Shown piece by piece: positions 25,490-33,917 of a stretch of 64,000 nucleotides of DNA (within the stretch, counting starts at the first letter, position 1; every line of letters begins with the position of its first letter). This DNA is from Kingella denitrificans ATCC 33394 (GTDB lineage Bacteria > Pseudomonadota > Gammaproteobacteria > Burkholderiales > Neisseriaceae): NCBI RefSeq assembly GCF_000190695.1, contig NZ_GL870929.1:76162-140161 (forward strand), read 5' to 3'. The notes beneath the pieces are model-generated. The model ran no database searches and was not told the DNA's origin. It saw only the letters and a program-made list of their open reading frames with translations. Both the position numbers and the translations under genes were made by a program.

Positions 25490-25935
25490 TGTGCCAATAC
25501 GCTTTCTCCGCGTGCTGTCGCGGTGCGGACGGTGCAGCACCGACCGTTGTCCTTTGCGGTAAAATCCAAATAAATATCGGCAGCGGGCACGTTGCCGCCG
25601 CCTTTTTCTGCCCATTCGATCAGGCAAATGCAGCCTGCACCCGTTAAATCGTCCAAACCGGCATCGTGCCATTCTTCGGGTTCGGCGAAGCGGTATAAAT
25701 CGAAATGGTGGACGGTGCATTGCGGCAAACCGTAGCTTTCGACAATGGCGTAGGTCGGGCTTTTCACCGTGCCCGTATAGCCCAACCCTTTCAGCAGGCC
25801 GCGCGCGAACGTGGTTTTGCCCGCGCCCAAAGAGCCGTTCAGGTAAATGACGAGGGGTGCATGCAGGCTGCCTGCTAGCGATGCGCCGAAAGCTAATGTG
25901 GCCGCCTCATCCGGCAGCCAAACGGAGTGTTGCAT
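25486..25935 (-). CDS. tsaE: tRNA threonylcarbamoyladenosine ATPase TsaE
   Basis: TsaE is the ATPase partner of TsaB and TsaD in making t6A37 on ANN-decoding tRNAs. The 149-residue protein has Walker A GSLGAGKTTFARG near residue 34, switch region SPTYAIVESY near 58, and the aromatic-acidic LIEWAEKGG near 105. Length is normal. The stop overlaps the amiC start, and this pairing is common in proteobacteria. A DUS variant encodes TGAGCIC. The upstream 190 bp before rsmG is divergent and should hold both promoters. Confidence 0.94.
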   Translation of the reverse strand: MQHSVWLPDEAATLAFGASLAGSLHAPLVIYLNGSLGAGKTTFARGLLKGLGYTGTVKSPTYAIVESYGLPQCTVHHFDLYRFAEPEEWHDAGLDDLTGAGCICLIEWAEKGGGNVPAADIYLDFTAKDNGRCCTVRTATARGESVLAQ

Positions 25936-26128
25936 AATCTTATTTTCGGGTGTTTTTGTAAGGTGGAATTATAAAGGATTTATTTTTTGGCTGCAAAAAC
26001 ATCGGAATCGGCAAAACGTTGTGTGCGAAAGGGCGGGGCGGGGCAAAAATAAAATAGTGCAATCATGTGCAGCCTGCTACAATAACCTACATTTCACTTT
26101 AAAAATCGCCCGAAACAGGTAAAAATCG

Positions 26129-26761
26129 ATGACTGAATTAAAAGAACAGCTGAAACTCGGCCTGCAAGCCATGCATTTGGATTTGCCCACCGCACAGCAG
26201 TTGCTGTTGCTGGAATATGTGGCGCTACTTAAAAAATGGAACCATACCTACAACCTCACCGCCCTGCGCGATGAAAACCAGATGATCAGCCACCACATTT
26301 TGGACAGCCTGACCCTGTTGCCGTACATCAAAAACGCGACCAGTATGATGGACGTGGGCTCAGGCGGCGGCATGCCTGGCATTCCTGCGGCCATTTGCCG
26401 TCCCGATTTGAACATTACCCTGCTGGATTCGAACACCAAAAAAACATCGTTCCTGCAACAGGCGGTGATTGAACTGGGCTTGCAAAACGTTACCGTCGCC
26501 AGTGGCCGCGTGGAGGCGATGCACGATAAGAAAGTGGACGTGGTGACCAGCCGCGCGTTTGCCGAATTGCACGATTTTATTGCACTGACCAAGCACCTGC
26601 TGAACGAAAACGGCTATTGGGCGGCCATGAAAGGCGTGTATCCGTATGAAGAACTGGAAAACGTGCCGGCTTCCGTCGAGGTTTACCAAATCGACAAGCT
26701 GGAAGTGCCCACGCTCAATGCCGAACGCCACATGGTGCTGATGCGTCCGAAGAAGGCATGA
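26129..26761 (+). CDS. rsmG: 16S rRNA (guanine527-N7)-methyltransferase RsmG
   Basis: RsmG (GidB) methylates G527 of 16S rRNA using AdoMet; loss gives low-level streptomycin resistance in many bacteria. The 210-residue protein has KWNHTYNLTALRD near residue 36, AdoMet loop MMDVGSGGGMPGIPAAI near 72, LLDSNTKKTSFLQ near 96 and VVTSRAFAELHDF near 139. CAGGTAAAAATCG precedes the start. It is followed by parA after one base, the usual gidB-parA arrangement. Confidence 0.96.
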   Translation: MTELKEQLKLGLQAMHLDLPTAQQLLLLEYVALLKKWNHTYNLTALRDENQMISHHILDSLTLLPYIKNATSMMDVGSGGGMPGIPAAICRPDLNITLLDSNTKKTSFLQQAVIELGLQNVTVASGRVEAMHDKKVDVVTSRAFAELHDFIALTKHLLNENGYWAAMKGVYPYEELENVPASVEVYQIDKLEVPTLNAERHMVLMRPKKA

Positions 26762-26762
26762 T

Positions 26763-27545
26763 ATGAGCGCGAAAATTTTAGCGGTGGCCAACCAAAAAGG
26801 CGGTGTGGGCAAAACCACAACGGCGGTGAATCTGGCGGCATCTTTGGCGCATTTCGGCAAACGCGTCCTGCTGGTGGATTTGGATCCGCAGGGCAATGCC
26901 ACCACCGGCAGCGGCATCGACAAAAGCGATATTCAATACGGCGTATATTCCGTTTTGACCGGTGATGCCGATATTGCCGACGCGCGAATCCGCAGTGAGG
27001 CGGGCGGCTATGATGTGCTGGCGGCCAACCGGAATCTGGCCGGCGCGGAAATCGAGCTGGTGCAGGAAATCGCCCGCGAAATGCGGCTGAAAAACGCGCT
27101 TTCCGCCGTGCAGGACGATTACGATTTTGTGCTGATTGACTGCCCGCCCACACTCACGTTGCTCACGCTCAACGGTTTGGTGGCGGCAGAAGGCGTGCTG
27201 GTGCCGATGGTGTGCGAATATTACGCGCTGGAAGGCATTAGTGATTTGGTGGCGACCGTGCGCAAAATACGGCAGGCCATCAACCCGAAACTCAATATTT
27301 TTGGTATCATTAGAACTTTATACAGCAACCAAAACCGTTTGGCGCAAGATGTGAGCGAGCAGTTGCAGCAGCATTTTGCTGATGTGTTGCTGCAAACCAC
27401 CATTCCGCGCAATGTGCGTTTGGCAGAGGCACCCAGCTACGGGCAGCCTGCACTGGTTTATGATGCCAAAGCCAAAGGCACGCTGGCTTATCTGGCTTTG
27501 GCAGAAGAGATTCTGGCACGGACCGTGTCTGAAACCCGCGTGTAG
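26763..27545 (+). CDS. parA: Chromosome partitioning ATPase ParA (Soj)
   Basis: ParA is a deviant-Walker ATPase that binds DNA and positions ParB-parS origin complexes. The 260-residue protein has NQKGGVGKTTTAVNLA near residue 10, LVDLDPQGNATTG near 37 and VLIDCPPTLTLLTLNG near 121. It is one base after rsmG and cotranscribed with it. parB does not follow: the next gene is a small secreted protein, and no clear parS (TGTTTCACGTGAAACA) is seen in the window, so parB must lie elsewhere. Confidence 0.94.
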   Translation: MSAKILAVANQKGGVGKTTTAVNLAASLAHFGKRVLLVDLDPQGNATTGSGIDKSDIQYGVYSVLTGDADIADARIRSEAGGYDVLAANRNLAGAEIELVQEIAREMRLKNALSAVQDDYDFVLIDCPPTLTLLTLNGLVAAEGVLVPMVCEYYALEGISDLVATVRKIRQAINPKLNIFGIIRTLYSNQNRLAQDVSEQLQQHFADVLLQTTIPRNVRLAEAPSYGQPALVYDAKAKGTLAYLALAEEILARTVSETRV

Positions 27546-27583
27546 TTTCCTACACATCATTTATTTTAATTGGAGCTTTCATT

Positions 27584-28033
27584 ATGTTGAAAAAATTAGC
27601 AATCTTGATCGCAGCTGCTTCATTGGCAACCCCCGCTTTGGCAAGAGACAACTGGTTGGGCCAAGCACAGGAAATCAACAAAATACAAATCGGCAAACGC
27701 GACCCTGGCGCACGCCGCATGATGATTAAATCCGGCACTACACCTGCCAACCGCACCGTGTCTTACCCTGTGCGTTTGGAAGCCGGCAAATTCTACGGTT
27801 TCATGGCAGACTGTGATTACGAATGCAACGAGGCCAAATTGACCCTGACTCAAAACGGCCAAGAAATCGAGAGCTTCTCCCAAGCTGAAAACAGCTCGCC
27901 AATGTTCAGCCTGCGTGCTAACCGCACCGGTGAATACAAACTGAACTACACCATTACCGATTGCGAAAAAGACAGATGCGCTTATTCGGTAGAAGTGTAT
28001 AAAGGCAACCGCGAATACGACATGAATTTCTAA
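27584..28033 (+). CDS. Small secreted hypothetical protein
   Basis: The 149-residue protein has a clear signal peptide (MLKKLAILIAAASLATPALA, cleavage before RDN). The mature part of about 129 residues looks beta-rich and has two Cys pairs, DCDYECNE near residue 75 and DCEKDRCAY near 128, likely disulfides in the periplasm. YPVRLEAGKFYGFMADC followed by ENSSPMFSLRANRTGEYKLNYTI has the look of a small beta-sandwich domain. TTGGAG lies upstream of ATG. It is transcribed in the same direction as parA, 38 bp after it. I do not recognise the family. Confidence 0.7.
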   Translation: MLKKLAILIAAASLATPALARDNWLGQAQEINKIQIGKRDPGARRMMIKSGTTPANRTVSYPVRLEAGKFYGFMADCDYECNEAKLTLTQNGQEIESFSQAENSSPMFSLRANRTGEYKLNYTITDCEKDRCAYSVEVYKGNREYDMNF

Positions 28034-28056
28034 TTTGCCGTATTGCCGAGCGCTAT

Positions 28057-28102
28057 AAAAAAGCAGCCTGCACCTTGTTTTTTGGGGTGCAGGCTGCTTT
28101 TT
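28057..28102. terminator. Inverted DUS pair between convergent genes
   Basis: AAAAAAGCAGCCTGCACC pairs with an inverted DUS ending in TTTTT. It sits between the converging secreted-protein gene and mtnN and can terminate both. Confidence 0.8.
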
Positions 28103-28109
28103 GTCATGT

Positions 28110-28829
28110 TCACAGCGCCCGAATCATCTGCTGAACCATTTGCGCCGAATGTTTCGCCGCCACTTCCAGAAACTCCTCAAAGCTCACGGAAGCCGAATCT
28201 TCCGCGCTGTCGGAAATGGCGCGGATGACCACAAACGGCGTATCCAGCTGGTAACACGTCTGCGCGATGGCGGCGGCTTCCATTTCCACCGCCAGCGGTT
28301 GCGGCAGCCGAGCGTGAATCTGTTCAATCGCGGCCTTGCTGTTGATAAACGAATCGCCGCTCACAATCAGCCCGTGCATTACGCGCGCGGCTTGGAAGGT
28401 GCAGGCTGCTTTTTCCGCTGCCGCCACCAAGGTTTTATCGCAGGTAAACGCGGCGGGCAGTTGCGGCACTTGACCGTGTTGGTAGCCGAACGCGGTCACA
28501 TCGACATCGTGGTGCATGATGTGCGTGCCCACCACCACGTCGCCCACCTTCAAACCGCCGCCGATGCCGCCCGCGCTGCCTGTGTTAATCACCATGTCGG
28601 GCGCGAAATGCTCTTTCAGCAGCGTGGTGGCGATGGCCGCATTCACTTTGCCGATGCCGCTTTGGCACAAGGCAATGTCTTTGCCGGCAAACTGCCCCGT
28701 GTACACAACAAAATTTTTGCCGAAGCGGTGGGTTTTCAAGCCGTTCAGGCTGTCGCGCAGCAGGGCGACTTCTGCTTCCATGGCGCCGATGATGCCGATG
28801 CGCTGCCCGTGTTTCGCCGTTGGATTCAT
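28110..28829 (-). CDS. mtnN: 5'-methylthioadenosine/S-adenosylhomocysteine nucleosidase MtnN
   Basis: MtnN (Pfs) removes adenine from methylthioadenosine and S-adenosylhomocysteine, giving S-ribosylhomocysteine, the substrate of LuxS. The 239-residue protein has IGIIGAMEAEVALL near residue 11 (catalytic Glu), NTGSAGGIGGGL near 85, EMEAAAIAQTCY near 185 and RAISDSAE near 208 (catalytic Asp). The start is set by GGAGG ten bases before ATG and overlaps the luxS stop (ATGA). A DUS is read in frame as EKAACTF. Together with luxS it forms a two-gene activated-methyl-cycle operon. Confidence 0.96.
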   Translation of the reverse strand: MNPTAKHGQRIGIIGAMEAEVALLRDSLNGLKTHRFGKNFVVYTGQFAGKDIALCQSGIGKVNAAIATTLLKEHFAPDMVINTGSAGGIGGGLKVGDVVVGTHIMHHDVDVTAFGYQHGQVPQLPAAFTCDKTLVAAAEKAACTFQAARVMHGLIVSGDSFINSKAAIEQIHARLPQPLAVEMEAAAIAQTCYQLDTPFVVIRAISDSAEDSASVSFEEFLEVAAKHSAQMVQQMIRAL

Positions 28830-29302
28830 GCAAAGATTTCCTCCCATTGGCTGCGGTTGTCCAGCAGGTAGCGGGCGATTTTTTGCGCGCCTTCCAAGCT
28901 GTGGCTGGCCGCCCAGCCGCATTGCACCACGTTGCAGGCAGGCACTTCTTCGGCCGCCAGCACGTCTTGCAGCGTCAGTTCAATCAGGCGCAGCGCTTCT
29001 TGGTAATTGGCAATATTCAGCAGGGTAACATAAAATCCCGTCTGGCAACCCATGGGGCTGATGTCCACGATTTTGTCGGAATGGTTGCGCGACAGTTCCG
29101 CCATCAAGTGTTCCAAAGAGTGCAGGGCGGGCATTTCCATGTGGTCTTGGTTGGGCTGGCACACGCGCAAGTCATATTTGTAAATCGTGTCGCCGTGGTC
29201 GCCGTCGGTGATGCACGCCAGGCGGACATAGGGCGCTTTGACTTTGGTGTGGTCCAGATTGAAACTTTCCACGTTCATTTTCTTTTCGGCAGTGATGTTC
29301 AT
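28826..29302 (-). CDS. luxS: S-ribosylhomocysteine lyase LuxS
   Basis: LuxS cleaves S-ribosylhomocysteine into homocysteine and 4,5-dihydroxy-2,3-pentanedione, the precursor of AI-2. The 158-residue protein has DHTKVKAPYVRL near residue 15, the metal-binding HSLEHLMAEL near 60, and GCQTGFYV near 87 with the catalytic Cys, plus ACNVVQCGWAASHS near 130. The start at 29302 has GGAG about ten bases upstream; an internal ATG eight codons in is also possible. luxS is first in the operon, and both enzymes act in sequence. Confidence 0.96.
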   Translation of the reverse strand: MNITAEKKMNVESFNLDHTKVKAPYVRLACITDGDHGDTIYKYDLRVCQPNQDHMEMPALHSLEHLMAELSRNHSDKIVDISPMGCQTGFYVTLLNIANYQEALRLIELTLQDVLAAEEVPACNVVQCGWAASHSLEGAQKIARYLLDNRSQWEEIFA

Positions 29303-29379
29303 GTTTGTGTAACTCCGTCGCTGTATATTCAATTGAAATGCGGATTATAAGTGAAGGCCTGTAAAAATACCACGCGCGC

Positions 29380-29419
29380 AAAAAGCAGCCTGCACCCGAA
29401 GAAGTGCAGGCTGCTTTTT
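29380..29419. repeat. Inverted DUS pair between divergent luxS and a secreted-protein gene
   Basis: AAAAAGCAGCCTGCAC and GTGCAGGCTGCTTTTT enclose a 9-nt loop. It lies between divergent genes, so it is not an ordinary 3' terminator. It is directly upstream of a TGCTATAAT extended -10 at 29429-29437 that could drive the rightward gene. Confidence 0.6.
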
Positions 29420-29501
29420 GCCGGTTTGTGCTATAATGCGGCGCATATTTCGACTGCTTATCTGCAAATCATCATCCAAAATAATAGAAAAGGAAAATAT
29501 C

Positions 29502-29918
29502 ATGGCAACATGGAAAGCCGCTGTTTGTTTGGCCGCTCTGCTTGCTTCTACTACTGTTTATGCCAAACCCTCTTCTCCGGCAGGCCGCAACCGGCCGCAG
29601 CAAGCCGCCACCAATGCGGAAACCTATTGCAAAGTGTCAGCGCTGGTGTCGCACGATGCCATTTTGGCCCGTTTGAACGATGAAAAACCCGACGACACCA
29701 AAACGCACCTGCGTCAAAAATACGCGCCTGCCGCAGTCAGCGAACAAGCCCGCAGCATGCTGGACAGTGCCATCGATATTGCCATCAGCAAAGCCTGGCG
29801 TGTCAATCTTCCTGCGGATGCCAAGGCCGTACTTGACGCAGATACCAAAAAACAAATTGCCGAACGTATTGGCGTGGAAGAGTATAACTTCTGCATGAAT
29901 GCGCTGACTTCGGAATAA
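29502..29918 (+). CDS. Small secreted hypothetical protein
   Basis: The 138-residue protein has a signal peptide (TWKAAVCLAALLASTTVYA, cleavage before KPS). The mature region is mostly helical and charged with two Cys (YCKVSAL near residue 43 and NFCMNAL near 132) that could form a disulfide. AAAAGGAAAATATC precedes the ATG at 29502; the longer open frame upstream has no such site. It has its own extended -10 promoter candidate and ends at a hairpin at 29964. I recognise no family and give no function. Confidence 0.7.
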   Translation: MATWKAAVCLAALLASTTVYAKPSSPAGRNRPQQAATNAETYCKVSALVSHDAILARLNDEKPDDTKTHLRQKYAPAAVSEQARSMLDSAIDIAISKAWRVNLPADAKAVLDADTKKQIAERIGVEEYNFCMNALTSE

Positions 29919-29963
29919 CGGCTTTCGCCCAATTCAAGTCGGTTTAAGGCAACACTCCGATCC

Positions 29964-29988
29964 ACCGTGCTATAATGCACGGTTTTTT
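29964..29988 (+). terminator. Terminator hairpin whose loop is TATAAT
   Basis: ACCGTGC pairs with GCACGGT around the loop TATAAT, followed by a T run. It would terminate the upstream secreted-protein gene. The DNA TGCTATAAT is also a perfect extended -10 for typA, 48 bp before its start. Confidence 0.6.
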
Positions 29989-30023
29989 CCGTTTTAACCT
30001 AATTATTAAGGCAACCAAATCTC

Positions 30024-31841
30024 ATGAAAAATATCCGCAACATTGCCATCATCGCCCACGTGGACCACGGCAAAACCACGCTGGTGGACCAACTCCTGCG
30101 CCAATCCGGCACTTTCCGCGAAAACCAGCAGGTGGACGAGCGCGTGATGGACAGCAACGACCTTGAAAAAGAACGCGGCATCACCATTCTGGCCAAAAAC
30201 ACCGCCATCGAATACAACGGCTACCACATCAACATCGTGGACACCCCGGGGCACGCCGACTTCGGCGGCGAAGTGGAACGCGTGCTGGGCATGGTGGACT
30301 GCGTGGTGCTGTTGGTGGACGCGCAGGAAGGCCCGATGCCGCAAACCCGCTTCGTGACCAAAAAAGCCCTTGCGCTCGGTCTGAAACCCATTGTTGTGAT
30401 TAACAAAATCGACAAACCTTCTGCCCGTGCCAGCTGGGTGATTGACCAAACCTTCGAACTGTTCGACGCATTGGGCGCGACCAACGAGCAGCTGGATTTC
30501 CCGATTGTGTACGCTTCCGGTTTGAGCGGCTTTGCGCGTTTGGAAGAAGACGGCACGGAAACCGATATGCGTGTGCTGTTCGAAACCATTTTGAAACACA
30601 CGCCGCCGCCTAGCGGTGATGCGGACGCGCCGCTGCAACTGCAAATTTCGCAACTGGACTACGACAACTATACCGGCCGTTTGGGTATCGGCCGAATTTT
30701 GAACGGCCATATCAAACCGGGCATGCAGGTGGCCGTGATGAACCACGACCAGCAAATCGCCACCGGCCGCATCAACCAGCTTTTGGGTTTCAAAGGCTTG
30801 GAGCGTGTGCCGCAGGACGAAGCTGAAGCGGGCGACATCGTGATTATTTCCGGCATTGACGAAATCGGTATCGGCGTCACCATTTGTGATAAAGACAACC
30901 CGATGGGCGTACCGATGTTGAGCGTGGACGAACCGACCCTGACCATGGACTTTATGGTGAACACATCGCCGCTGGCCGGCACCGAAGGCAAATTCGTCAC
31001 CAGCCGCCAAATCCGCGACCGCCTGCAACGCGAACTGCTCACCAACGTGGCCCTGCGCGTGGAAGATACGGAAGATGCGGACGTGTTCCGCGTGTCCGGC
31101 CGCGGCGAGCTGCACCTGACGATTTTGCTGGAAAACATGCGCCGCGAAGGCTATGAACTGGCCGTGGGCAAACCGCGCGTGGTGTACCGCGAAATTAACG
31201 GCCAAAAATGCGAGCCGTATGAAAACCTGACCGTGGACGTGCCCGACGAAAACCAAGGTGCAGTGATGGAAGAACTTGGCCGCCGCCGTGGCGAGCTCAC
31301 CAACATGGAAAGCGACGGCAACGGCCGCACCCGCTTGGAATACCACATTCCCGCGCGCGGCCTCATCGGCTTCCAAGGCGAATTTATGACCATGACGCGC
31401 GGCACGGGCTTGATGAGCCACGTGTTCGACGACTACGCCCCCGTGAAACCTGATATGCCCGGCCGCCACAACGGCGTGCTGGTGTCGCAAGAGCAGGGCG
31501 AGGCCGTGGCGTATGCGCTGTGGAACTTGGAAGACCGCGGCCGCATGTTCGTGTCGCCGAACGATAAAATTTACGAAGGCATGATTATCGGCATCCACAG
31601 CCGCGATAACGATTTGGTGGTGAACCCGCTCAAAGGCAAAAAACTCACCAACGTACGCGCCAGCGGCACCGACGAAGCCGTGCGCCTGACCACGCCGATT
31701 AAGCTGACGCTGGAAAGCGCGGTAGAGTTTATCGATGACGACGAGCTGGTGGAAATCACGCCGCAGTCCATCCGTCTGCGCAAACGTTTCCTGACCGAGC
31801 ACGAACGCCGCCGCCAGTTCTCGCAGGCGAAGAAAGACTGA
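30024..31841 (+). CDS. typA: Ribosome-associated GTPase TypA/BipA
   Basis: TypA is an EF-G-like translational GTPase acting in 50S assembly and stress adaptation. The 605-residue protein has G1 AHVDHGKTTLVDQLL near residue 11, G2 ERGITI near 50, G3 DTPGHADFGGEVER near 73, G4 NKIDKPSA near 127, then domain II, two alpha-beta domains and the C-terminal domain unique to BipA (KLTNVRASGTDEAVRL near 540). Codon use is strongly biased, as expected for a well-expressed gene. A weak TAAGGC site precedes ATG. It ends at a long DUS hairpin. Confidence 0.97.
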   Translation: MKNIRNIAIIAHVDHGKTTLVDQLLRQSGTFRENQQVDERVMDSNDLEKERGITILAKNTAIEYNGYHINIVDTPGHADFGGEVERVLGMVDCVVLLVDAQEGPMPQTRFVTKKALALGLKPIVVINKIDKPSARASWVIDQTFELFDALGATNEQLDFPIVYASGLSGFARLEEDGTETDMRVLFETILKHTPPPSGDADAPLQLQISQLDYDNYTGRLGIGRILNGHIKPGMQVAVMNHDQQIATGRINQLLGFKGLERVPQDEAEAGDIVIISGIDEIGIGVTICDKDNPMGVPMLSVDEPTLTMDFMVNTSPLAGTEGKFVTSRQIRDRLQRELLTNVALRVEDTEDADVFRVSGRGELHLTILLENMRREGYELAVGKPRVVYREINGQKCEPYENLTVDVPDENQGAVMEELGRRRGELTNMESDGNGRTRLEYHIPARGLIGFQGEFMTMTRGTGLMSHVFDDYAPVKPDMPGRHNGVLVSQEQGEAVAYALWNLEDRGRMFVSPNDKIYEGMIIGIHSRDNDLVVNPLKGKKLTNVRASGTDEAVRLTTPIKLTLESAVEFIDDDELVEITPQSIRLRKRFLTEHERRRQFSQAKKD

Positions 31842-31857
31842 TTGCTGTTTGAACCGA

Positions 31858-31902
31858 GTGCAGGCTGCTTGAAAGTTAGCGAACCTTTCAAGCAGCCTGC
31901 AC
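31858..31902 (+). terminator. Extended inverted DUS hairpin, typA terminator
   Basis: GTGCAGGCTGCTTGAAAG pairs perfectly with CTTTCAAGCAGCCTGCAC (18 bp), extended beyond the DUS. The T tract is lacking on the plus strand, so it may act as a 3' stabiliser or ProQ-type site as much as a terminator. Confidence 0.6.
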
Positions 31903-31934
31903 CCCCATCAATCACGGTTTCACATTAATTCAAA

Positions 31935-33863
31935 ATGAACAACCATACCGTCAAACACCCACTTTCCTACCGACCCGACATTGACGGGCTGCGCGCCGTT
32001 GCCGTTATTTCCGTCATCCTGTTTCATATCCATGCCAATTTGCTGCCCGGCGGCTTTCTCGGCGTGGATATTTTTTTCGTCATTTCCGGCTATCTGATTA
32101 CCGGCATCATCCAACGCGAATTGGCCGAGCAACGCTTCTCGCTGCTGAATTTCTACCAGCGCCGCGCCAAACGCATATTGCCCGCCTTCCTGTTCATGCT
32201 CGCCGCCTGTACGGCCGCCTGCGTCTGGCTGCTGACACCCGACGATTTCATCGCCTATCTGCGTTCGCTGCGCTCCTCCCTGCTGTTCGGCGCCAATCTG
32301 TTTTTTGCCCAAAGCGGCGGCTATTTCGATATTCAGTCGGCCGAAAAACCACTGCTGCACATCTGGTCGCTGTCGGTGGAAGAACAGTTTTACTTCGTGT
32401 TCCCGCTATTGATATGGCTGGTGCACAAATACCGCCCCAAATACACCGTGCATGCCGTCATCGCCATGATGGCCGCCAGCCTGCTTTCCGGCCTGATGGA
32501 ATACAAAGCCGAAGCCTACTACCTGCCGCAAGTGCGCGCCTACGAATTACTGTTCGGTTCGCTGGCCGCCGTTTTCACCGCAGGCAAATCCGCCAATCCA
32601 GCCGTACGAACCGGTTTGCAACATGAAATTGCAGCCTGCACTGCCGCCGTTGCCGCGCTCGCCTGCCTGTGCCTGCCCAAAGAAACTTTACCCGGCGGCG
32701 GTTACATCGAACGCATCGTTATTTGCGGTGCCACCGCATGGCTGATGGCTTGCGGCAACAGCAAAATCAGCCGTGTGCTGGCATGGAAACCGTTCGTCGC
32801 CGTCGGCCTGATTTCCTATCCTTTGTATCTGTGGCATTGGCCGGTATTGGCACTGCTGCGTTATGTTTATATGGACAACGTGCTGCCCGTATCCGTCGTC
32901 ATTGTGTCGATGGCGGGCGTGGTATTGGCTTCGTGGATATCGTACCGCTGGGTGGAAAACCCGATACGGCACAGCAAGAAACTGTCGGGCAAGGCATTTG
33001 CGGGCGTGATGGCGGTGTATTTTGCGCTGGGGTTGGGGGTGAATGCTGGTCGGATAGTTTATGACAAGCAGATACGTTACGCCCCAGATTATAAAAAACT
33101 CTATACCACAACAGGTGCTTGTTTTAATGAAAATAATCCTGACGAATGTATTAAAGGGGATCGTGATAAACCTGTAACCGTACTGACAGTAGGTGATTCA
33201 CATAATATGCATTTACACAAACTCTATGAGTTGGCTGGTCAAAATGAAGGCTGGGCAGCACATGCCGTGTCGGTAAGCACCTGTCCTTTTGTCTATAACA
33301 CGGATATAGTACATAAGGTATTGCAACGAAAAGAGCATTTGCGTAACAACTGTTTGGCTATGCGTCGCCATGTGGAAAATAATATATATAAATATCAGGT
33401 AGTTGTTTTATCTAACCGGTGGTATGAGCGCATGGAAGAAGAAAATTTTGCCCAAAATTTTGAGAAAACACTTCAATATTTGCTGAATAAAAACAAAACT
33501 GTCTATGTTTTGAAAGATAGTCCTTATGCAGTTATGAATATTCCCCGAAAAATGCATCTGCAATCTATCGGTTTCTCTTTGCCACTGAATGAACGGCAAA
33601 GAAAGATGCAGCAGGACTCAGAAAATGCCAACCAAGCTATTCTTAACATCGTCCAAAAATATCCACAGGTACATTGGGTGGATCCTATGGATTTAGTTCC
33701 GCATGACTTTATTATAAACGGCTTACCCATATTTTTTGACAAAGATCATTTTAATGATTACGGTTCAGAAATGATAGCTCGCCGCTTTATTGCCAATGGC
33801 CGCCGCCTGCTGGCAACGCCGCCGGAACGGCAACCCAATCCGCAGGACGCAGGCGGCCGATAG
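31935..33863 (+). CDS. AT3-SGNH fused O-acyltransferase (PglI/Oat-like)
   Basis: The 642-residue protein has an N-terminal acyltransferase-3 membrane domain of about 10 helices (about 1-370), with YRPDIDGLRAVAVISVILFH, GGFLGVDIFFVISGYLIT, RRAKRILPAF and HIWSLSVEEQFYF, then a periplasmic SGNH domain with block I TVGDSHNMHLHK near residue 421 and catalytic DKDHFNDYGSEM near 602. Such proteins O-acetylate glycans; in Neisseria the pilin-glycan acetylase PglI has this layout. The actual substrate cannot be read from sequence. The first 1.1 kb is GC-rich like its neighbours while the SGNH part (about 33055-33790) is clearly AT-rich, suggesting a mosaic gene. No SD is evident. Confidence 0.85.
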   Translation: MNNHTVKHPLSYRPDIDGLRAVAVISVILFHIHANLLPGGFLGVDIFFVISGYLITGIIQRELAEQRFSLLNFYQRRAKRILPAFLFMLAACTAACVWLLTPDDFIAYLRSLRSSLLFGANLFFAQSGGYFDIQSAEKPLLHIWSLSVEEQFYFVFPLLIWLVHKYRPKYTVHAVIAMMAASLLSGLMEYKAEAYYLPQVRAYELLFGSLAAVFTAGKSANPAVRTGLQHEIAACTAAVAALACLCLPKETLPGGGYIERIVICGATAWLMACGNSKISRVLAWKPFVAVGLISYPLYLWHWPVLALLRYVYMDNVLPVSVVIVSMAGVVLASWISYRWVENPIRHSKKLSGKAFAGVMAVYFALGLGVNAGRIVYDKQIRYAPDYKKLYTTTGACFNENNPDECIKGDRDKPVTVLTVGDSHNMHLHKLYELAGQNEGWAAHAVSVSTCPFVYNTDIVHKVLQRKEHLRNNCLAMRRHVENNIYKYQVVVLSNRWYERMEEENFAQNFEKTLQYLLNKNKTVYVLKDSPYAVMNIPRKMHLQSIGFSLPLNERQRKMQQDSENANQAILNIVQKYPQVHWVDPMDLVPHDFIINGLPIFFDKDHFNDYGSEMIARRFIANGRRLLATPPERQPNPQDAGGR

Positions 33864-33917
33864 CCGTGTGCGCCGCTTCAAAAGCAGCCTGCACCCTAAA
33901 AAGCAGGGCAATACAAC

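Noticed and set aside
24260..25720. A longer amiC reading frame of 486 codons
   Set aside because: The first 77 codons overlap tsaE and are Arg-rich without a signal peptide. The ATG at 25489 begins a Tat signal and overlaps the tsaE stop in the usual coupled way.
30006..31802. A 598-codon open frame antisense to typA
   Set aside because: It mirrors a highly expressed GC-rich gene with biased codons, is rich in His, Val and Phe, has no SD and no recognisable domain. It is a shadow of typA.
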